A stretch of 64,000 nt of DNA from Veillonella montpellierensis DSM 17217 (GCF_000426745.1 NZ_KE384564.1:59392-123391); one strand, 5' to 3'. Counted from the first letter of the stretch, positions 26,870-38,071 are shown. The notes: generated by a model not told the origin, from the letters alone. Numbers and translations are program-made.

Positions 26870-28009
26870 CTATTCTAAAATACTACAAATTTGCTTAATT
26901 AGATTCGCTTGACTATATTTTTGATTCGCTCCAATCAACCCTACTCGATACAATTCTTTATTACTGTTAAAATTATTAACAAATTTCTCTAATTGCTTGC
27001 CAAATGCTTCTTTAGATGATAGATCTACAGCTTCTCCAATGGTAAACTCCTTTAAAATCTCTGGATTCATTTCTGGAGACTGCAATACTGGCTTATAATA
27101 GCCTATACTTGTAAATAACATCGCACTAGGCTGATATCGATATCGTGATGCACCATATGGCAATAATAAAACATCTGACTCCATTAGTGCTTGTTGCCAT
27201 TCTATGCCTAACAAATTTTTATGTAAAAATGACATCGTCCTATTATGTTTATATTTTTCCATCAATCGTTTGAAGTCATTTGCATCATCTTGAGTAACGG
27301 TTGCCCCTTGTATTAATAATGTAACGGGTATCGTAAATTGACAGTTTTCAAAAGCATCTAAAAAGAATTCTAAATTCTTTTCTTTTCTATATTGACCAAA
27401 AAAACCTAATCGAAGTGGTTGATGTACTTGAAAATTTAAATCAACATCTAAGTCCATAGGCTTATAAATAGGTGGTAGAATAGTATGAAAATTAGGATAC
27501 CCCTCTAATTCTGGAAAATCTGTTTGCAACCCAAGAGCACCGATATGAATATTTTTAAACGGTTCTAAACTTCTAACCCCTTTAATTAAACGCTTCCTGT
27601 CTTTAGGCATAATACCATGTAACATAACTAATACAGGTATCTTACTAGTAACAAGATTACTTTTTTTAATAGAATGCAAAACACGCCAACTTGCTGTTGG
27701 AATAATAATAGAATCACACATTCCATTATTAGCTTTAGCTGTTGCTGAGTTAAACCAAGCTCTCCGTCGTTTTTCTCTGAGTAGGGATAAATATAATTTT
27801 TTTAACCGTCCCACACCAGCATAACTAATCGCTTCGCCCCCATCTAAATAGGTAACATCCGCATCATAGGTCACCTTAAAGGGAAAGTTTTCTGGCACAA
27901 ACATAATTGGTTCGTGACCTTGCTGGCGTAACTCATCTACTAAAATTCGATCAAATTCAACTTCATGCCCTGCCGGCATAACAATACTTTCTAAAATCGC
28001 AACTCGCAT
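26870..28009 (-). CDS. Glycosyltransferase, GT-B fold (GT4-like)
   Basis: A 379-residue protein of two Rossmann-like halves. The second half carries LRLGFFGQYRKEKNLEFFLDAF (about residues 198-219), the usual start of the donor-binding domain of GT4-type enzymes, and LLLPYGASRYRYQPSAMLF in place of the usual EGFG-type motif. Its family assignment is therefore looser than for its neighbours. It starts 9 bases after the stop of the sulfatase-family transferase, so the two are cotranscribed. Confidence 0.75.
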   Translation of the reverse strand: MRVAILESIVMPAGHEVEFDRILVDELRQQGHEPIMFVPENFPFKVTYDADVTYLDGGEAISYAGVGRLKKLYLSLLREKRRRAWFNSATAKANNGMCDSIIIPTASWRVLHSIKKSNLVTSKIPVLVMLHGIMPKDRKRLIKGVRSLEPFKNIHIGALGLQTDFPELEGYPNFHTILPPIYKPMDLDVDLNFQVHQPLRLGFFGQYRKEKNLEFFLDAFENCQFTIPVTLLIQGATVTQDDANDFKRLMEKYKHNRTMSFLHKNLLGIEWQQALMESDVLLLPYGASRYRYQPSAMLFTSIGYYKPVLQSPEMNPEILKEFTIGEAVDLSSKEAFGKQLEKFVNNFNSNKELYRVGLIGANQKYSQANLIKQICSILE

Positions 28010-28018
28010 GATCGCTCC

Positions 28019-29809
28019 TTATTGTCTACTGTCATCATCAGTCAACGCTCTACGACCTAAATCGGTACGCAAATTAAATTTATTATATCCATAGTTGGCA
28101 CTAGATATATCCTCTTCTTCGCATACTACATCGCCTTTTACTTGTAAAATACCAGCCACTAAATTATACAATAAATCATTAGTAATATATGCATCTTCAT
28201 GGTCACGCAATATACGATAGGTGTCTTCATAGCGTTGTTTATACACATCGGATAGATATACAAATAACGGAATTGTAACCATGTTAAAGGATGTAAAATA
28301 TGGTTTTCTCGATTGATTAATTTCACTACCGTGATCAGAGAAGTACACCATCGCTTGCAAATTTAAGTCTTCTTTACCAATAGTATATACTTGTTCCAAC
28401 ACATGATCTGTAAACAACAACGAGTTATCATAGGCATTTTGACTAACCTCTTCACCAATTTTTACTGGCCACTTGCTAAACTCCTTAGGATATCGTTCTG
28501 AAAATTGTACGTGACTTCCCATCAAATGCAATACAATCAATTTGTTCTTACGATTACGAGGAATCTGTTTAATATACTCAAGTATCCGTATATCATATTG
28601 TTCAGTTCCATAGTCTTCCTCAATCCATCGATGAACGTCCGCGGATTTAGCTAACACGGATGTACTTGTATTATCTATCCCTGCTATACCTTGGTTACTA
28701 AACCAATACGTTTCAAACCCACACGCTTTAGCAAGATCAATAATCGATATGGCCTCTGTATACCGTTCGTCATTATATTGATTCGCACTCGTTAATGCCA
28801 GTTCCAATACTTTAGCCGTTTGAAAGAAAGCAGCATACGCATTCTTAAACAAAATAAAATTATCCCGTTTGCTCTGTTTGGTTAGCCACGGCGTATTTTC
28901 ACGTTCATAGTTCGAGAATGCATTCATATATTGACGATTAGCCGATTCACCAATAACAACTATCACTGTACCAAATTCCTCATTTTGTAAAGGACTCGTC
29001 ATGCTAGCCGTATCTACCACTTCGTGATGATGATTTTGATATGCTGCTAATTCTTTCTGAAATTCTACTACATTCAACAACGTTTTAAAAAAAGCAGTTC
29101 TTTTAAGATAACTTTTCTTCCCTACAAATAACAATACAATAAGAACGATACATATAGGGGCTAATATATACCAATCATTACCTTCTATTCTGACTTGAGG
29201 TATTTGTAAGTATACATATATAGCGCTTGTACAAAAGGCTAAGACGCCAATACTACTCGCTACTATTTGTTTAAACGAACAGGTGTTAATAAATTCTATA
29301 ACTTCTTGTTTATTAGTATATAGAATCGTTTGCATTGTTGGTACATCAAGAACCGTTCTATATATGCCATAATAAATCCACAGAAATATACTTGGCAGTA
29401 AAAAAAGAATGACAACGATAGCAAATATAATCGCCCACACATATGTATTCGTAATAACACTCTGAAAAAACACTTGAAGTATCATCAAAAGAGATACCAT
29501 ATGAATACCTGTTATTACATCATAGGGAAAAGAACATATGCATTGCGTTCCATTTTCTCGTTTACTTGTTACATAATATAATAATGGATATGTATAACCT
29601 ATTATGCTGGCTACTACAATATTAGGAATACATGCACCATAAGAAATCTTCACATACTCAAACAGATAATAAAAAATTGCCATCATAATAAGAAGAGGAA
29701 TACCGATTCGATTGATAAACGCTCTACGGTCGGCTCTATCTAATTTTGACAAATAGACAAATGACCCATATACACAAGCAAAGATGATAAAAAATATAAT
29801 AATATACAT
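28019..29809 (-). CDS. Phosphoethanolamine transferase-like membrane enzyme (sulfatase fold)
   Basis: A 596-residue inner-membrane protein. The first 230 or so residues hold hydrophobic helices; the rest is a periplasmic sulfatase-fold domain. Catalytic landmarks match the EptA/CptA group: VVIGESANR (nucleophile loop; Ser where EptA has Thr), HLMGSHVQFSERYP, and the metal motif YFSDHGSEI. Such enzymes move phosphoethanolamine from phosphatidylethanolamine to lipid A or core sugars. With glycosyltransferases on both sides, an LOS core target is the best inference. Confidence 0.85.
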   Translation of the reverse strand: MYIIIFFIIFACVYGSFVYLSKLDRADRRAFINRIGIPLLIMMAIFYYLFEYVKISYGACIPNIVVASIIGYTYPLLYYVTSKRENGTQCICSFPYDVITGIHMVSLLMILQVFFQSVITNTYVWAIIFAIVVILFLLPSIFLWIYYGIYRTVLDVPTMQTILYTNKQEVIEFINTCSFKQIVASSIGVLAFCTSAIYVYLQIPQVRIEGNDWYILAPICIVLIVLLFVGKKSYLKRTAFFKTLLNVVEFQKELAAYQNHHHEVVDTASMTSPLQNEEFGTVIVVIGESANRQYMNAFSNYERENTPWLTKQSKRDNFILFKNAYAAFFQTAKVLELALTSANQYNDERYTEAISIIDLAKACGFETYWFSNQGIAGIDNTSTSVLAKSADVHRWIEEDYGTEQYDIRILEYIKQIPRNRKNKLIVLHLMGSHVQFSERYPKEFSKWPVKIGEEVSQNAYDNSLLFTDHVLEQVYTIGKEDLNLQAMVYFSDHGSEINQSRKPYFTSFNMVTIPLFVYLSDVYKQRYEDTYRILRDHEDAYITNDLLYNLVAGILQVKGDVVCEEEDISSANYGYNKFNLRTDLGRRALTDDDSRQ

Positions 29810-29823
29810 GCGCCCATTACTCC

Positions 29824-30582
29824 TTACAACTTACCGTTATCTTTATATAAATGATACAACTTAACATATTTAGTCATCGTATAAAAATAATGGTTCACCG
29901 ATAATACCCATCCCATTTTTCCATCTTTAAACCCACCGTTTAAGATATATACTTTAAAAAAGGCCCATAGTGGTCGCAATATAATATCTCTGACAAAATG
30001 ACAAGGCTTATGATTTTCTTTATACTTGGCCGCCGCTAATGTAGTATAGTTATTAAATTTATTAAAATATTGATTCCAATTGTCGTACGTATAATGATAC
30101 ATAACATGTTTTAATTTGCTGTTTGTATAGGGTGTAACAATTTGAGGATGGACAAAACCAGTTACATAGGATCCTTTCGCTGGGAATAAACGATTCACAT
30201 AATCTGGTCGCAACACGCCATGCACAGCATGATTATTATGAAATTTATTTTCTCGTCGAATCCAATACGCTTTTTCTTCGCCTTTGTCTACTACGGAAAG
30301 GATTTCTTCTGCTAGTGGTGTGGAAATGCGTTCATCTGCATCAATGAATAATACCCATTCATACGTAGCTTCTTTAATGGCAAACGTCTGTTGTGCACCC
30401 CAATCGCCATTCATACTATGTTGAATGACACGAGCCCCCAACTGTTCAGCAATTTCTTTTGTTCTATCTGTACTAAAATCATCGATAACGAGTACTTCAT
30501 CCACAAAGGACACACTGGTAATACAGTCTTTAATATTTTCTTCTTCATTTTTTGCCAAAATTAATGCTGAAATCTTTGCCAT
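29824..30582 (-). CDS. Glycosyltransferase family 2, WaaE/KdtX-like LPS core type
   Basis: A 252-residue enzyme with ALILAKNEEENI at residues 6-17, VIDDFSTDRT, the metal motif LFIDADERIS (about 82-91) and the C-terminal pattern of short LPS-core GT2 enzymes (HYTYDNWNQYFNKFNNY, then a membrane-associated hydrophobic segment). Homologues add heptose or hexose to the inner core. First gene of a run that includes the transferase at 28019 and the GT-B enzyme. A promoter copy lies at 30620-30647. Confidence 0.88.
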   Translation of the reverse strand: MAKISALILAKNEEENIKDCITSVSFVDEVLVIDDFSTDRTKEIAEQLGARVIQHSMNGDWGAQQTFAIKEATYEWVLFIDADERISTPLAEEILSVVDKGEEKAYWIRRENKFHNNHAVHGVLRPDYVNRLFPAKGSYVTGFVHPQIVTPYTNSKLKHVMYHYTYDNWNQYFNKFNNYTTLAAAKYKENHKPCHFVRDIILRPLWAFFKVYILNGGFKDGKMGWVLSVNHYFYTMTKYVKLYHLYKDNGKL

Positions 30583-30619
30583 ACCTATCTCCTCGTTTCA
30601 TATACTTTTTACACGCACA

Positions 30620-30647
30620 ATTATACAGATTAAGTATACCATACCAA
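30620..30647 (-). promoter_or_regulatory. Promoter in module A
   Basis: Minus strand: -35 TTGGTA (30642-30647), 16-base spacer, -10 TATAAT (30620-30625). It would drive the GT2 gene at 29824-30582 and the genes after it. Confidence 0.65.
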
Positions 30648-31042
30648 GTATGCAAATTCTATAACGGGCGATATCTACGCTAATCACATGCACCTACAAC
30701 CGACTAATCGACTTGCTTACCATTTTATTTTCTCTCCACATATCTTAGTAACCACCCCATAAACGTAATACATGTACGGCACCCATCAAACAAGTTCAAT
30801 CTCTCACGTTATTTCTATGTACTACCCTATAGGCGCACTTACTCATGCGTCGGATACTGCCATTCTCTTGTTGCGGTTTTCTACTTACCCCAATCGTATT
30901 AGCATCGTGTAAAACTTTCATACTAACACATGTATCCATGCCAATTTACCTATGCTGTGGGCATCATATAGTACTTTCGTACTAACAAGCTAGCAATAAA
31001 AAGTCCCTCTCTTTACGGCGTAACCCTATAAAAATAGAAACA

Positions 31043-31085
31043 TAAAAAAATAGAGGAACGTTGATTCATACTCAACTTTCCTCTA
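31043..31085 (-). terminator. Terminator of GT25 gene 1
   Basis: TAGAGGAA-GTTGA arm (31051-31064) pairs with TCAAC-TTCCTCTA (31072-31085, one mismatch). A run of A on the plus strand (31044-31050) is the U-run for minus-strand transcription. Confidence 0.85.
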
Positions 31086-31111
31086 TGTATAAAACACTAG
31101 AAGCAAGGTAC

Positions 31112-31882
31112 CTATTTACATCGTTTATGAAACCCATACTTACCAAATATATGTTTATAGAGTCGATGTGTTAGGTAGTAAATTTTTTGAGATATAGGTG
31201 CTTGCTGTAGTATGTTTTTAAAGGCATCCTTTTCTTGTTGTTCTCTACCTTCCTTATTATATCTACTATTTTCTACTGTATCAATCGTTGATTCCCATTC
31301 AGTGTGAGAAATTGCTAATGAAGGATCAGTAAAATATACGTCACAAATTCCTAAATAGTAATAATATTTAAAATGATCAATAACATGACAAATCGGTGTT
31401 TGATATTGCAGAATATTTTTTGCCGCTTCTCGATTAAGAATATACGCATACGCACCAAACCCTTGAAAGGAAGAGTAAATAGAAATGCTATCGATTTGAT
31501 GTACTTTTTTATAATATGTATTTACGGGACTCAACAATAACACGCTCGGTCTAGCAAAACTTTCTACAAACTCACGACATGCTTGCAGGGCCTTTAAGGA
31601 ACAGTCTGGTGTAAATGTAACATCATCTTCAAAGATGAGAACTGATTGTTTATCTGTAGCAAGAAATTCTTTATAAATCGCTAAATGGCTTAAGGCACAA
31701 CCAATTTCACCTGGCACGAGATAGGTGTTAGGAATCGTTGCCCTTTCTAATTCTTCTTTACTCATAGTCTTAGCCATAATCGCTGGGAATATGTGGGGTG
31801 TTAATTGTATTTTTTCTGCCTCTCTTTGTACATTTGCCATTCTTTTTTTATCATCTACATTTACAATAAAATAATGATACAT
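31112..31882 (-). CDS. Glycosyltransferase family 25 (LOS biosynthesis type), copy 1
   Basis: A 256-residue enzyme of the GT25/LgtB-Lex2B group, which adds galactose or glucose to LOS. Landmarks: YFIVNVDDKKRMANVQREA at the start, PGEIGCALSHLAIYKEFL (about residues 58-75), the metal/donor motif LIFEDDVTF (about 83-91) and AYAYILNREAAKNIL. It is about 80 percent identical by eye to the protein at 32402-33184. It keeps a full reading frame, but its upstream promoter copy is degenerate (TGTAGT and TGGGTA in module B), so expression may be low. Confidence 0.92.
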   Translation of the reverse strand: MYHYFIVNVDDKKRMANVQREAEKIQLTPHIFPAIMAKTMSKEELERATIPNTYLVPGEIGCALSHLAIYKEFLATDKQSVLIFEDDVTFTPDCSLKALQACREFVESFARPSVLLLSPVNTYYKKVHQIDSISIYSSFQGFGAYAYILNREAAKNILQYQTPICHVIDHFKYYYYLGICDVYFTDPSLAISHTEWESTIDTVENSRYNKEGREQQEKDAFKNILQQAPISQKIYYLTHRLYKHIFGKYGFHKRCK

Positions 31883-31920
31883 CGTCTATTTTCCACCTTT
31901 TACACGTCACCTATACTCAC

Positions 31921-32377
31921 TACGCACAACTACACAGACTAAGTATACCATACCCATTATGCAAATACTACACGTCTATGGCATTGTCTACATGTCGCAC
32001 ACCTACAACCGACGAATCGACTTGCTCAATGTTTTATTTTCTTCCCACATATCTTAGTAAACGCTCCCTCAAAAGTAATATATGCATGGCTTCTATCAAA
32101 CAAGTCAGTCTTCCATGTATTTCTATGTACTACCTATAGGCGCACTTACTCATGCATTGTCTATTGTAATTTTCTTGTTTCTTTTTTCTGCTTAGTCTAT
32201 TTGCATTAAGCATCGTATCTTACGTTCATACTAATAAGCACCCAACATTCTAATTGACTCATGATGTTTACATCGTATAGTAATTCATACGCATAGACTA
32301 GAGTCAAAATGTTCTCTATGTTGCTCGGAGCGTATATAAAAAAGAGGAAAGTTGATTCATAATCAACTTTCCTCTTT
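31921..32377. repeat. Spacer module copy B
   Basis: About 460 bases between GT25 gene 1 (start 31882) and GT25 gene 2 (stop 32402). Similar to A and C throughout. The promoter elements are altered: the -10 equivalent (31929-31934) reads TGTAGT and the -35 equivalent (31951-31956) reads TGGGTA on the minus strand. Its last third matches copy C better than copy A. Confidence 0.92.
32337..32377 (-). terminator. Terminator of GT25 gene 2
   Basis: Perfect 17-base-pair inverted repeat (32341-32357 with 32361-32377) around CAT, with A/T runs on both outer sides, so it could work in both directions. Confidence 0.9.
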
Positions 32378-32401
32378 TTGTAAGTACTAGGAACGAGCTA
32401 A

Positions 32402-33184
32402 CTATTTACATCGTTTATTAAACTCATACTTACCAAATATATGTTTATACAGTCGACGTTTTATATAACAGATTTTTTGAGACATAGGTAGCTGCCATAA
32501 TGCACTTTTAAAATTATCCCGTTCTTTTCGATTTCTCTCTTTCTTATATCTACCTTCCTCATATCTATTACCTTCTGTCATATCAATCGTTGATTCAATT
32601 TCAGTAGAAGAAATTGCCAATGAAGGGTCGGTAAAATATAAGTCACTAATTCCTAAATAGTAATAATGTCTAAAATGATCAATAACATCTTGAATCGGTG
32701 TTTGGTATTGCAAAATATTTCGTGCTGCTTCTCGATTGAGAATATACGCATACGTACACCATCCATGAAAAGAAGAATAAATAGAAATACTATCTATTTG
32801 ATGTACTTTTTTATAATACGTATCTACTGGATTCAATAGCAATACACTCGGTCTAGCAAGGTTTTCTACAAACTCACGACATGTTTGAAGGGTCTTTAAG
32901 GAACAATCTGGTGTAAATGTAACGTCATCTTCAAAGATGATAACTGATTGTTCATCCGTGGCAAGAAATTCTTTATAAATAGCTAAATGACTTAAAGCAC
33001 AACCAATTTCACCTGGCATGAGATAACTGTTAGGTATTGTTACCTTTTGTAATTCTTCTTTGCTCATAGTCTTAGCCATAATCGCTGGAAATATATGTGG
33101 TGTTAATTGTATTTTTTCTGCCTCTCTTTGTACATTCGCCATTCTTTCTTTATTATCTACGTCTACAATAAAATAATGATACAT
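32402..33184 (-). CDS. Glycosyltransferase family 25, copy 2
   Basis: A 260-residue paralogue of the GT25 enzyme at 31112-31882. The same motifs are present (PGEIGCALSHLAIYKEFL, IFEDDVTF, YAYILNREAARNIL). Differences cluster at about residues 136-160, where copy 1 has SFQGFGAYAY and copy 2 has SFHGWCTYAY, and in the last 60 residues, where copy 2 has an Arg/Lys/Glu-rich insertion. Those are places that could alter acceptor choice. I chose ATG 33184 because GAGGA precedes it by 8 bases. Confidence 0.92.
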   Translation of the reverse strand: MYHYFIVDVDNKERMANVQREAEKIQLTPHIFPAIMAKTMSKEELQKVTIPNSYLMPGEIGCALSHLAIYKEFLATDEQSVIIFEDDVTFTPDCSLKTLQTCREFVENLARPSVLLLNPVDTYYKKVHQIDSISIYSSFHGWCTYAYILNREAARNILQYQTPIQDVIDHFRHYYYLGISDLYFTDPSLAISSTEIESTIDMTEGNRYEEGRYKKERNRKERDNFKSALWQLPMSQKICYIKRRLYKHIFGKYEFNKRCK

Positions 33185-33219
33185 CCTATATTCCTCTACC
33201 ATCTATAACTACACGTATA

Positions 33220-33247
33220 ATTATACAGATTAAGTATACCATACCAA
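33220..33247 (-). promoter_or_regulatory. Promoter of GT25 gene 2 in module C
   Basis: Minus strand: -35 TTGGTA (33242-33247), 16-base spacer, -10 TATAAT (33220-33225). Identical in layout to the module A promoter. Confidence 0.65.
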
Positions 33248-33686
33248 TTATGTAAATTCTACAACGGGCGATATCTACGCTAGTCACATGCACCTACAAC
33301 CGACGAATCGACTTGCTCAATGTTTTATTTTCTTCCCACATATCTTAGTAAACGCTCCCTTAAAAGTAATATATGCATGGCTCCTATCAAACAAGCTCAA
33401 TCTTCCATGTATTTCTATGTACTACCCTATAGGCGCACTTACTCATGCATTGTCTATTGTAATTTTCTTGTTTCTTTTTTCTGCTTAGTCTAGTCGCATT
33501 AAGCATCAGATCTTACGTTCATACCAATAGACACCCAACATTCTAATTGACTCATGATGTTGACATCGTATAGTAGTTCATACACATAGGCCCCTCCATT
33601 CCAATTTACCTAGCTGTAAGCATCATATAGTACTTCCATACTTACAAGCTAACAATAAAAAGTCCCCCTTTACGGAGTAACCATAT

Positions 33687-33725
33687 AAAATAGAGGAAAG
33701 TTGATTCATAATCAACTTTCCTCTA
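33687..33725 (-). terminator. Terminator of the atp operon (in module C)
   Basis: Perfect 16-base-pair stem (33691-33706 with 33710-33725) and four A residues at 33687-33690 giving the U-run. It lies 85 bases after the atpC stop and belongs to the same repeat family as the GT25 terminators. Confidence 0.85.
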
Positions 33726-33809
33726 TGTAACAGGATGTATTCTTACACGTTCAATGAATCCGTAATGGCGCCACTAAGGCCTGTCATCTACAATCCATGT
33801 TACGTCCTA

Positions 33810-34226
33810 TTATTTACAAATTTTTACCACATGCAAACGCAATAGAGCTCGTGCCAAGGCGAGTCGGGCCCGTTCGATATCGATATCCGGGTCATTGGCC
33901 GCCAAGCGCTGTTCTGCCCGTTCTTTTGCACGTGTAGCTCGCCCCACATCAATCTGATCGGGATGTTCACAGTTTGGTGTAATAATATCTACTTTATTAT
34001 CACACACTTCCATAAATCCGCCAAAGACAGCAATATAGTACGGCGGTTCATCAGGCCGATCAATCCGCATAGGCGCTATATCCAAGGCAATCACAGCCGG
34101 TGCATGATTTGGTAAAATACCAAATGACCCGTCTTTATCGCGACCAGAAAGAAAGGTAGCTTTACCACTATAGACAATGGCATCAGGGGTAACAACTTCT
34201 ATGTCCATGGATGTAACTCCGTCCAT
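33810..34226 (-). CDS. atpC: ATP synthase F1 epsilon subunit
   Basis: A protein of up to 138 residues. The N-terminal beta-sandwich shows DIEVVTPDAIVYSGKA, the GILPNHAPAVIAL loop and FGGFMEV. The C-terminal helical hairpin holds ARLALARALLRL. Epsilon couples F1 to the c-ring and can inhibit hydrolysis. ATG 34226 lies just after the atpD stop with GGGGG 8 bases upstream; ATG 34208, with GGAG 9 bases upstream, would remove six residues and is about as likely. Last gene of the atp operon. Confidence 0.93.
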   Translation of the reverse strand: MDGVTSMDIEVVTPDAIVYSGKATFLSGRDKDGSFGILPNHAPAVIALDIAPMRIDRPDEPPYYIAVFGGFMEVCDNKVDIITPNCEHPDQIDVGRATRAKERAEQRLAANDPDIDIERARLALARALLRLHVVKICK

Positions 34227-34229
34227 TTA

Positions 34230-35672
<1,443 letters not shown>

Positions 35673-36530
35673 CTATTGCAACGCATTGGCACCGCCAACA
35701 ATTTCAGAAATTTCGTTAGTAATGCCCGCTTGCCGTAATTTATTGTATTCCAAATTAAGCTTATTAATCAATTCTCCTGCATTATCCGTAGACGATGTCA
35801 TCGCCGTCATTCTAGCGCCCAACTCACTCGCTGCAGATTGTAACAACCCATTGTAGATGGTAATTTCCAAATACTTAGGCACCAATTCATTGAAAATAGT
35901 TTCTCCATCAGGCATAAAGAAGTATTCTCGTTCTCCTGCGGCATGCGCTTCTGGTGTAGAGAATGGCAACAAATGACATTCGCGTACTTGTTGCGTTAAG
36001 GAATTGATAAATTCTGTATATACCATAATCACTTCGTCCACTTCTTCCTGTAAGAAAGCGTGGGCGATTTCTTTTGTCAATGCTTTGGCATGTTCATAGG
36101 ATGGTTTATCAGAATAGCCATAAAATGACTTCTTCACAGTATAGCCACGACTCTTCATGTAATCCCGTGGTTTTCTCCCTACCGTTACCAATGTATATTG
36201 ATCCGGTGTTTTACCACTTAGCTCATTGACCATATACTTGATGAGATTACTTGTATAGGCCCCAGCCAATCCTTTATCAGCGCCAATAATCAGATACCCA
36301 GTTCGTTTCACTGTATCATGACGCAACATGGGATGCGTTCTTTCAAAGGTAGGACTGCCTGCCACATGACGAAGTACATCCGCTAATTTCAATGCATAGG
36401 GACGGGTAGACTGTGCTTTCAACTGTGCACGGCGTAATCGAGCAGAAGCCACCATTTTCATGGCTTTAGTAATTTGCTGTGTATTGGTAACGCTTTTTAT
36501 GCGCTTACGCAAATCCTGTGCACTCGCCAT
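35673..36530 (-). CDS. atpG: ATP synthase F1 gamma subunit
   Basis: A 285-residue rotor shaft. The N-terminal helix ASAQDLRKRIKSVTNTQQITKAMKMVASARLRRAQ and the C-terminal helix (SELGARMTAMTSSTDNAGEL, then NKLRQAGITNEISEIVGGA) form the coiled coil inside the F1 head, split here only by the description limit. GADKGLAGAYT marks the central domain. It starts 3 bases after the atpA stop codon. Confidence 0.97.
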   Translation of the reverse strand: MASAQDLRKRIKSVTNTQQITKAMKMVASARLRRAQLKAQSTRPYALKLADVLRHVAGSPTFERTHPMLRHDTVKRTGYLIIGADKGLAGAYTSNLIKYMVNELSGKTPDQYTLVTVGRKPRDYMKSRGYTVKKSFYGYSDKPSYEHAKALTKEIAHAFLQEEVDEVIMVYTEFINSLTQQVRECHLLPFSTPEAHAAGEREYFFMPDGETIFNELVPKYLEITIYNGLLQSAASELGARMTAMTSSTDNAGELINKLNLEYNKLRQAGITNEISEIVGGANALQ

Positions 36531-36533
36531 AGG

Positions 36534-38069
36534 TTACGCCTCCTCTGTGACTAATGAATGAGTAGCCCCAAAATCAGATACACATTCAGTAATCGCCTTC
36601 TTCAACAATTCTTCTGTATCTGGTTCTAATTTCTTCGTATCTCGAATGGATGTTAACACTTCGCTGTAACTAGCTTTTACAAAACGGAGCAACGCATTTT
36701 GAAACTCTGGTACATCCGCCACTTGAATGGCCCCAAAATAACCATTAATGCCGGCATACAAACAAACGACTTGTTCTTCTACGGGCATTGGAGAATATTG
36801 TGGTTGTTTCAACATTTCTGTCAATCGTTCCCCACGATCTAATTGTGCTTTCGTCGACTTATCTAAATCGGAACCGAATTGAGAGAACGCCGCCAATTCA
36901 CGATATTGCGCCAAGTCCAACCGCAATTTACCAGCCACTTGTTTCATCGCTTTAATTTGTGCACTACCACCTACACGAGATACGGATAACCCAACATCGA
37001 TGGCAGGACGAATGCCAGAATAGAACATATCAGTGCCCAAGAAAATTTGACCATCTGTAATGGAGATAACATTGGTTGGAATGTAGGCGGATACGTCCCC
37101 CGCTTGTGTTTCAATGATAGGCAAGGCAGTAATAGAACCGCCACCCAATTCATCGGATAGTTTAGCTGCTCGTTCAAGTAAGCGAGAGTGTAAGTAGAAT
37201 ACGTCCCCTGGATACGCTTCACGTCCTGGTGGACGACGTAGTAACAAACTCATCGCGCGATACGCCGCCGCTTGCTTTGTCAAATCATCATAGACACATA
37301 GTACATGTTTGCCTTCGTACATAAAGTGTTCACCCATAGCAACCCCTGCATACGGTGCAATATATTGCATTGGTGCCCCTTCAGATGCACTGGCAGATAC
37401 GACGATGGTATAGTCCATAGCGCCGGCTTTTTCCAATTGTTGTACCACACGCGCTACGGTTGATTCTTTTTGACCGATGGCTACATAAATACAAATCACG
37501 TCTTGCCCTTTTTGATTCAAAATTGTATCAATGGCAATCGCCGTTTTACCCGTACCACGGTCGCCGATGATTAATTCACGTTGCCCACGACCAATCGGTA
37601 CCATCGCATCAATCGCTTTAAGCCCCGTTTGCATTGGTTCAAATACTGATTTTCGATCTGCAATACCTGGTGCTGGATATTCTACAGGACGATAGGTTTC
37701 TGCTTTAATCGCCCCTTGTCCATCAATCGGTTGTCCTAAGGCATTCACAACGCGACCAATTAATTCATTACCCACTGGCACTTGCATGATTTTACCAGTA
37801 CGGCGCACTTCATCGCCTTCTTTGATAAGCGATCCTTCACCTAGTAATACGGCCCCTACATTATCTAATTCTAGATTGAGTACCAAGCCGTATACACCAT
37901 GTGGCAATTCTAATAATTCACCAGCCATCGCTTTTTCAAGACCATATATATGTGCAATTCCGTCCCCTACGTCGAGGACAGTACCTACATCATCAACGTT
38001 AAGTTGTACATCATAGTCCTGAATCTGCTGTTTAATAATGGCAGTGATTTCTTCAGGCTTCATTTTCAT
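36534..38069 (-). CDS. atpA: ATP synthase F1 alpha subunit
   Basis: A 511-residue non-catalytic nucleotide-binding subunit. The motifs in order are [13 protein letters not shown] at the delta-binding N-terminus, [13 protein letters not shown] (Walker A, about 170-182), [39 protein letters not shown] (continuous in the protein, only the first part is diagnostic) and the arginine finger in ISVTDGQ-equivalent [17 protein letters not shown]. Starts 2 bases after the atpH stop. Confidence 0.98.
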   Translation of the reverse strand: MKMKPEEITAIIKQQIQDYDVQLNVDDVGTVLDVGDGIAHIYGLEKAMAGELLELPHGVYGLVLNLELDNVGAVLLGEGSLIKEGDEVRRTGKIMQVPVGNELIGRVVNALGQPIDGQGAIKAETYRPVEYPAPGIADRKSVFEPMQTGLKAIDAMVPIGRGQRELIIGDRGTGKTAIAIDTILNQKGQDVICIYVAIGQKESTVARVVQQLEKAGAMDYTIVVSASASEGAPMQYIAPYAGVAMGEHFMYEGKHVLCVYDDLTKQAAAYRAMSLLLRRPPGREAYPGDVFYLHSRLLERAAKLSDELGGGSITALPIIETQAGDVSAYIPTNVISITDGQIFLGTDMFYSGIRPAIDVGLSVSRVGGSAQIKAMKQVAGKLRLDLAQYRELAAFSQFGSDLDKSTKAQLDRGERLTEMLKQPQYSPMPVEEQVVCLYAGINGYFGAIQVADVPEFQNALLRFVKASYSEVLTSIRDTKKLEPDTEELLKKAITECVSDFGATHSLVTEEA

Positions 38070-38071
38070 AC

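Larger units (their letters stand above)
30611..31087. repeat. Spacer module copy A of a triplicated promoter/terminator cassette
   Basis: About 480 bases between the GT2 gene (start 30582) and GT25 gene 1 (stop 31112). It is closely similar to copies B (31921-32377) and C (33211-33725), with shared blocks such as CGACTTGCT, CACATATCTTAGTAA and TATTTCTATGTACTACC. Copy A carries the promoter of the GT2 gene at one end and the terminator of GT25 gene 1 at the other. No protein is encoded in it. Confidence 0.92.
33211..33725. repeat. Spacer module copy C
   Basis: About 515 bases between GT25 gene 2 and atpC. It is a mosaic: the promoter end matches copy A almost exactly (CAACGGGCGATATCTACGCT is shared except for one base), the middle matches copy B (CACCCAACATTCTAATTGAC), and the terminator end again contains copy A blocks (CATCATATAGTACTT, AAAAAGTCCC). 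That suggests recombination among the copies. Confidence 0.92.

Noticed and set aside
30583..33809. Possible CRISPR array or integron in the GT25 spacers
   Set aside because: Repeats are about 500 bases, contain ordinary promoters and terminators, and show no spacer/repeat rhythm, attC-like sites or integrase.
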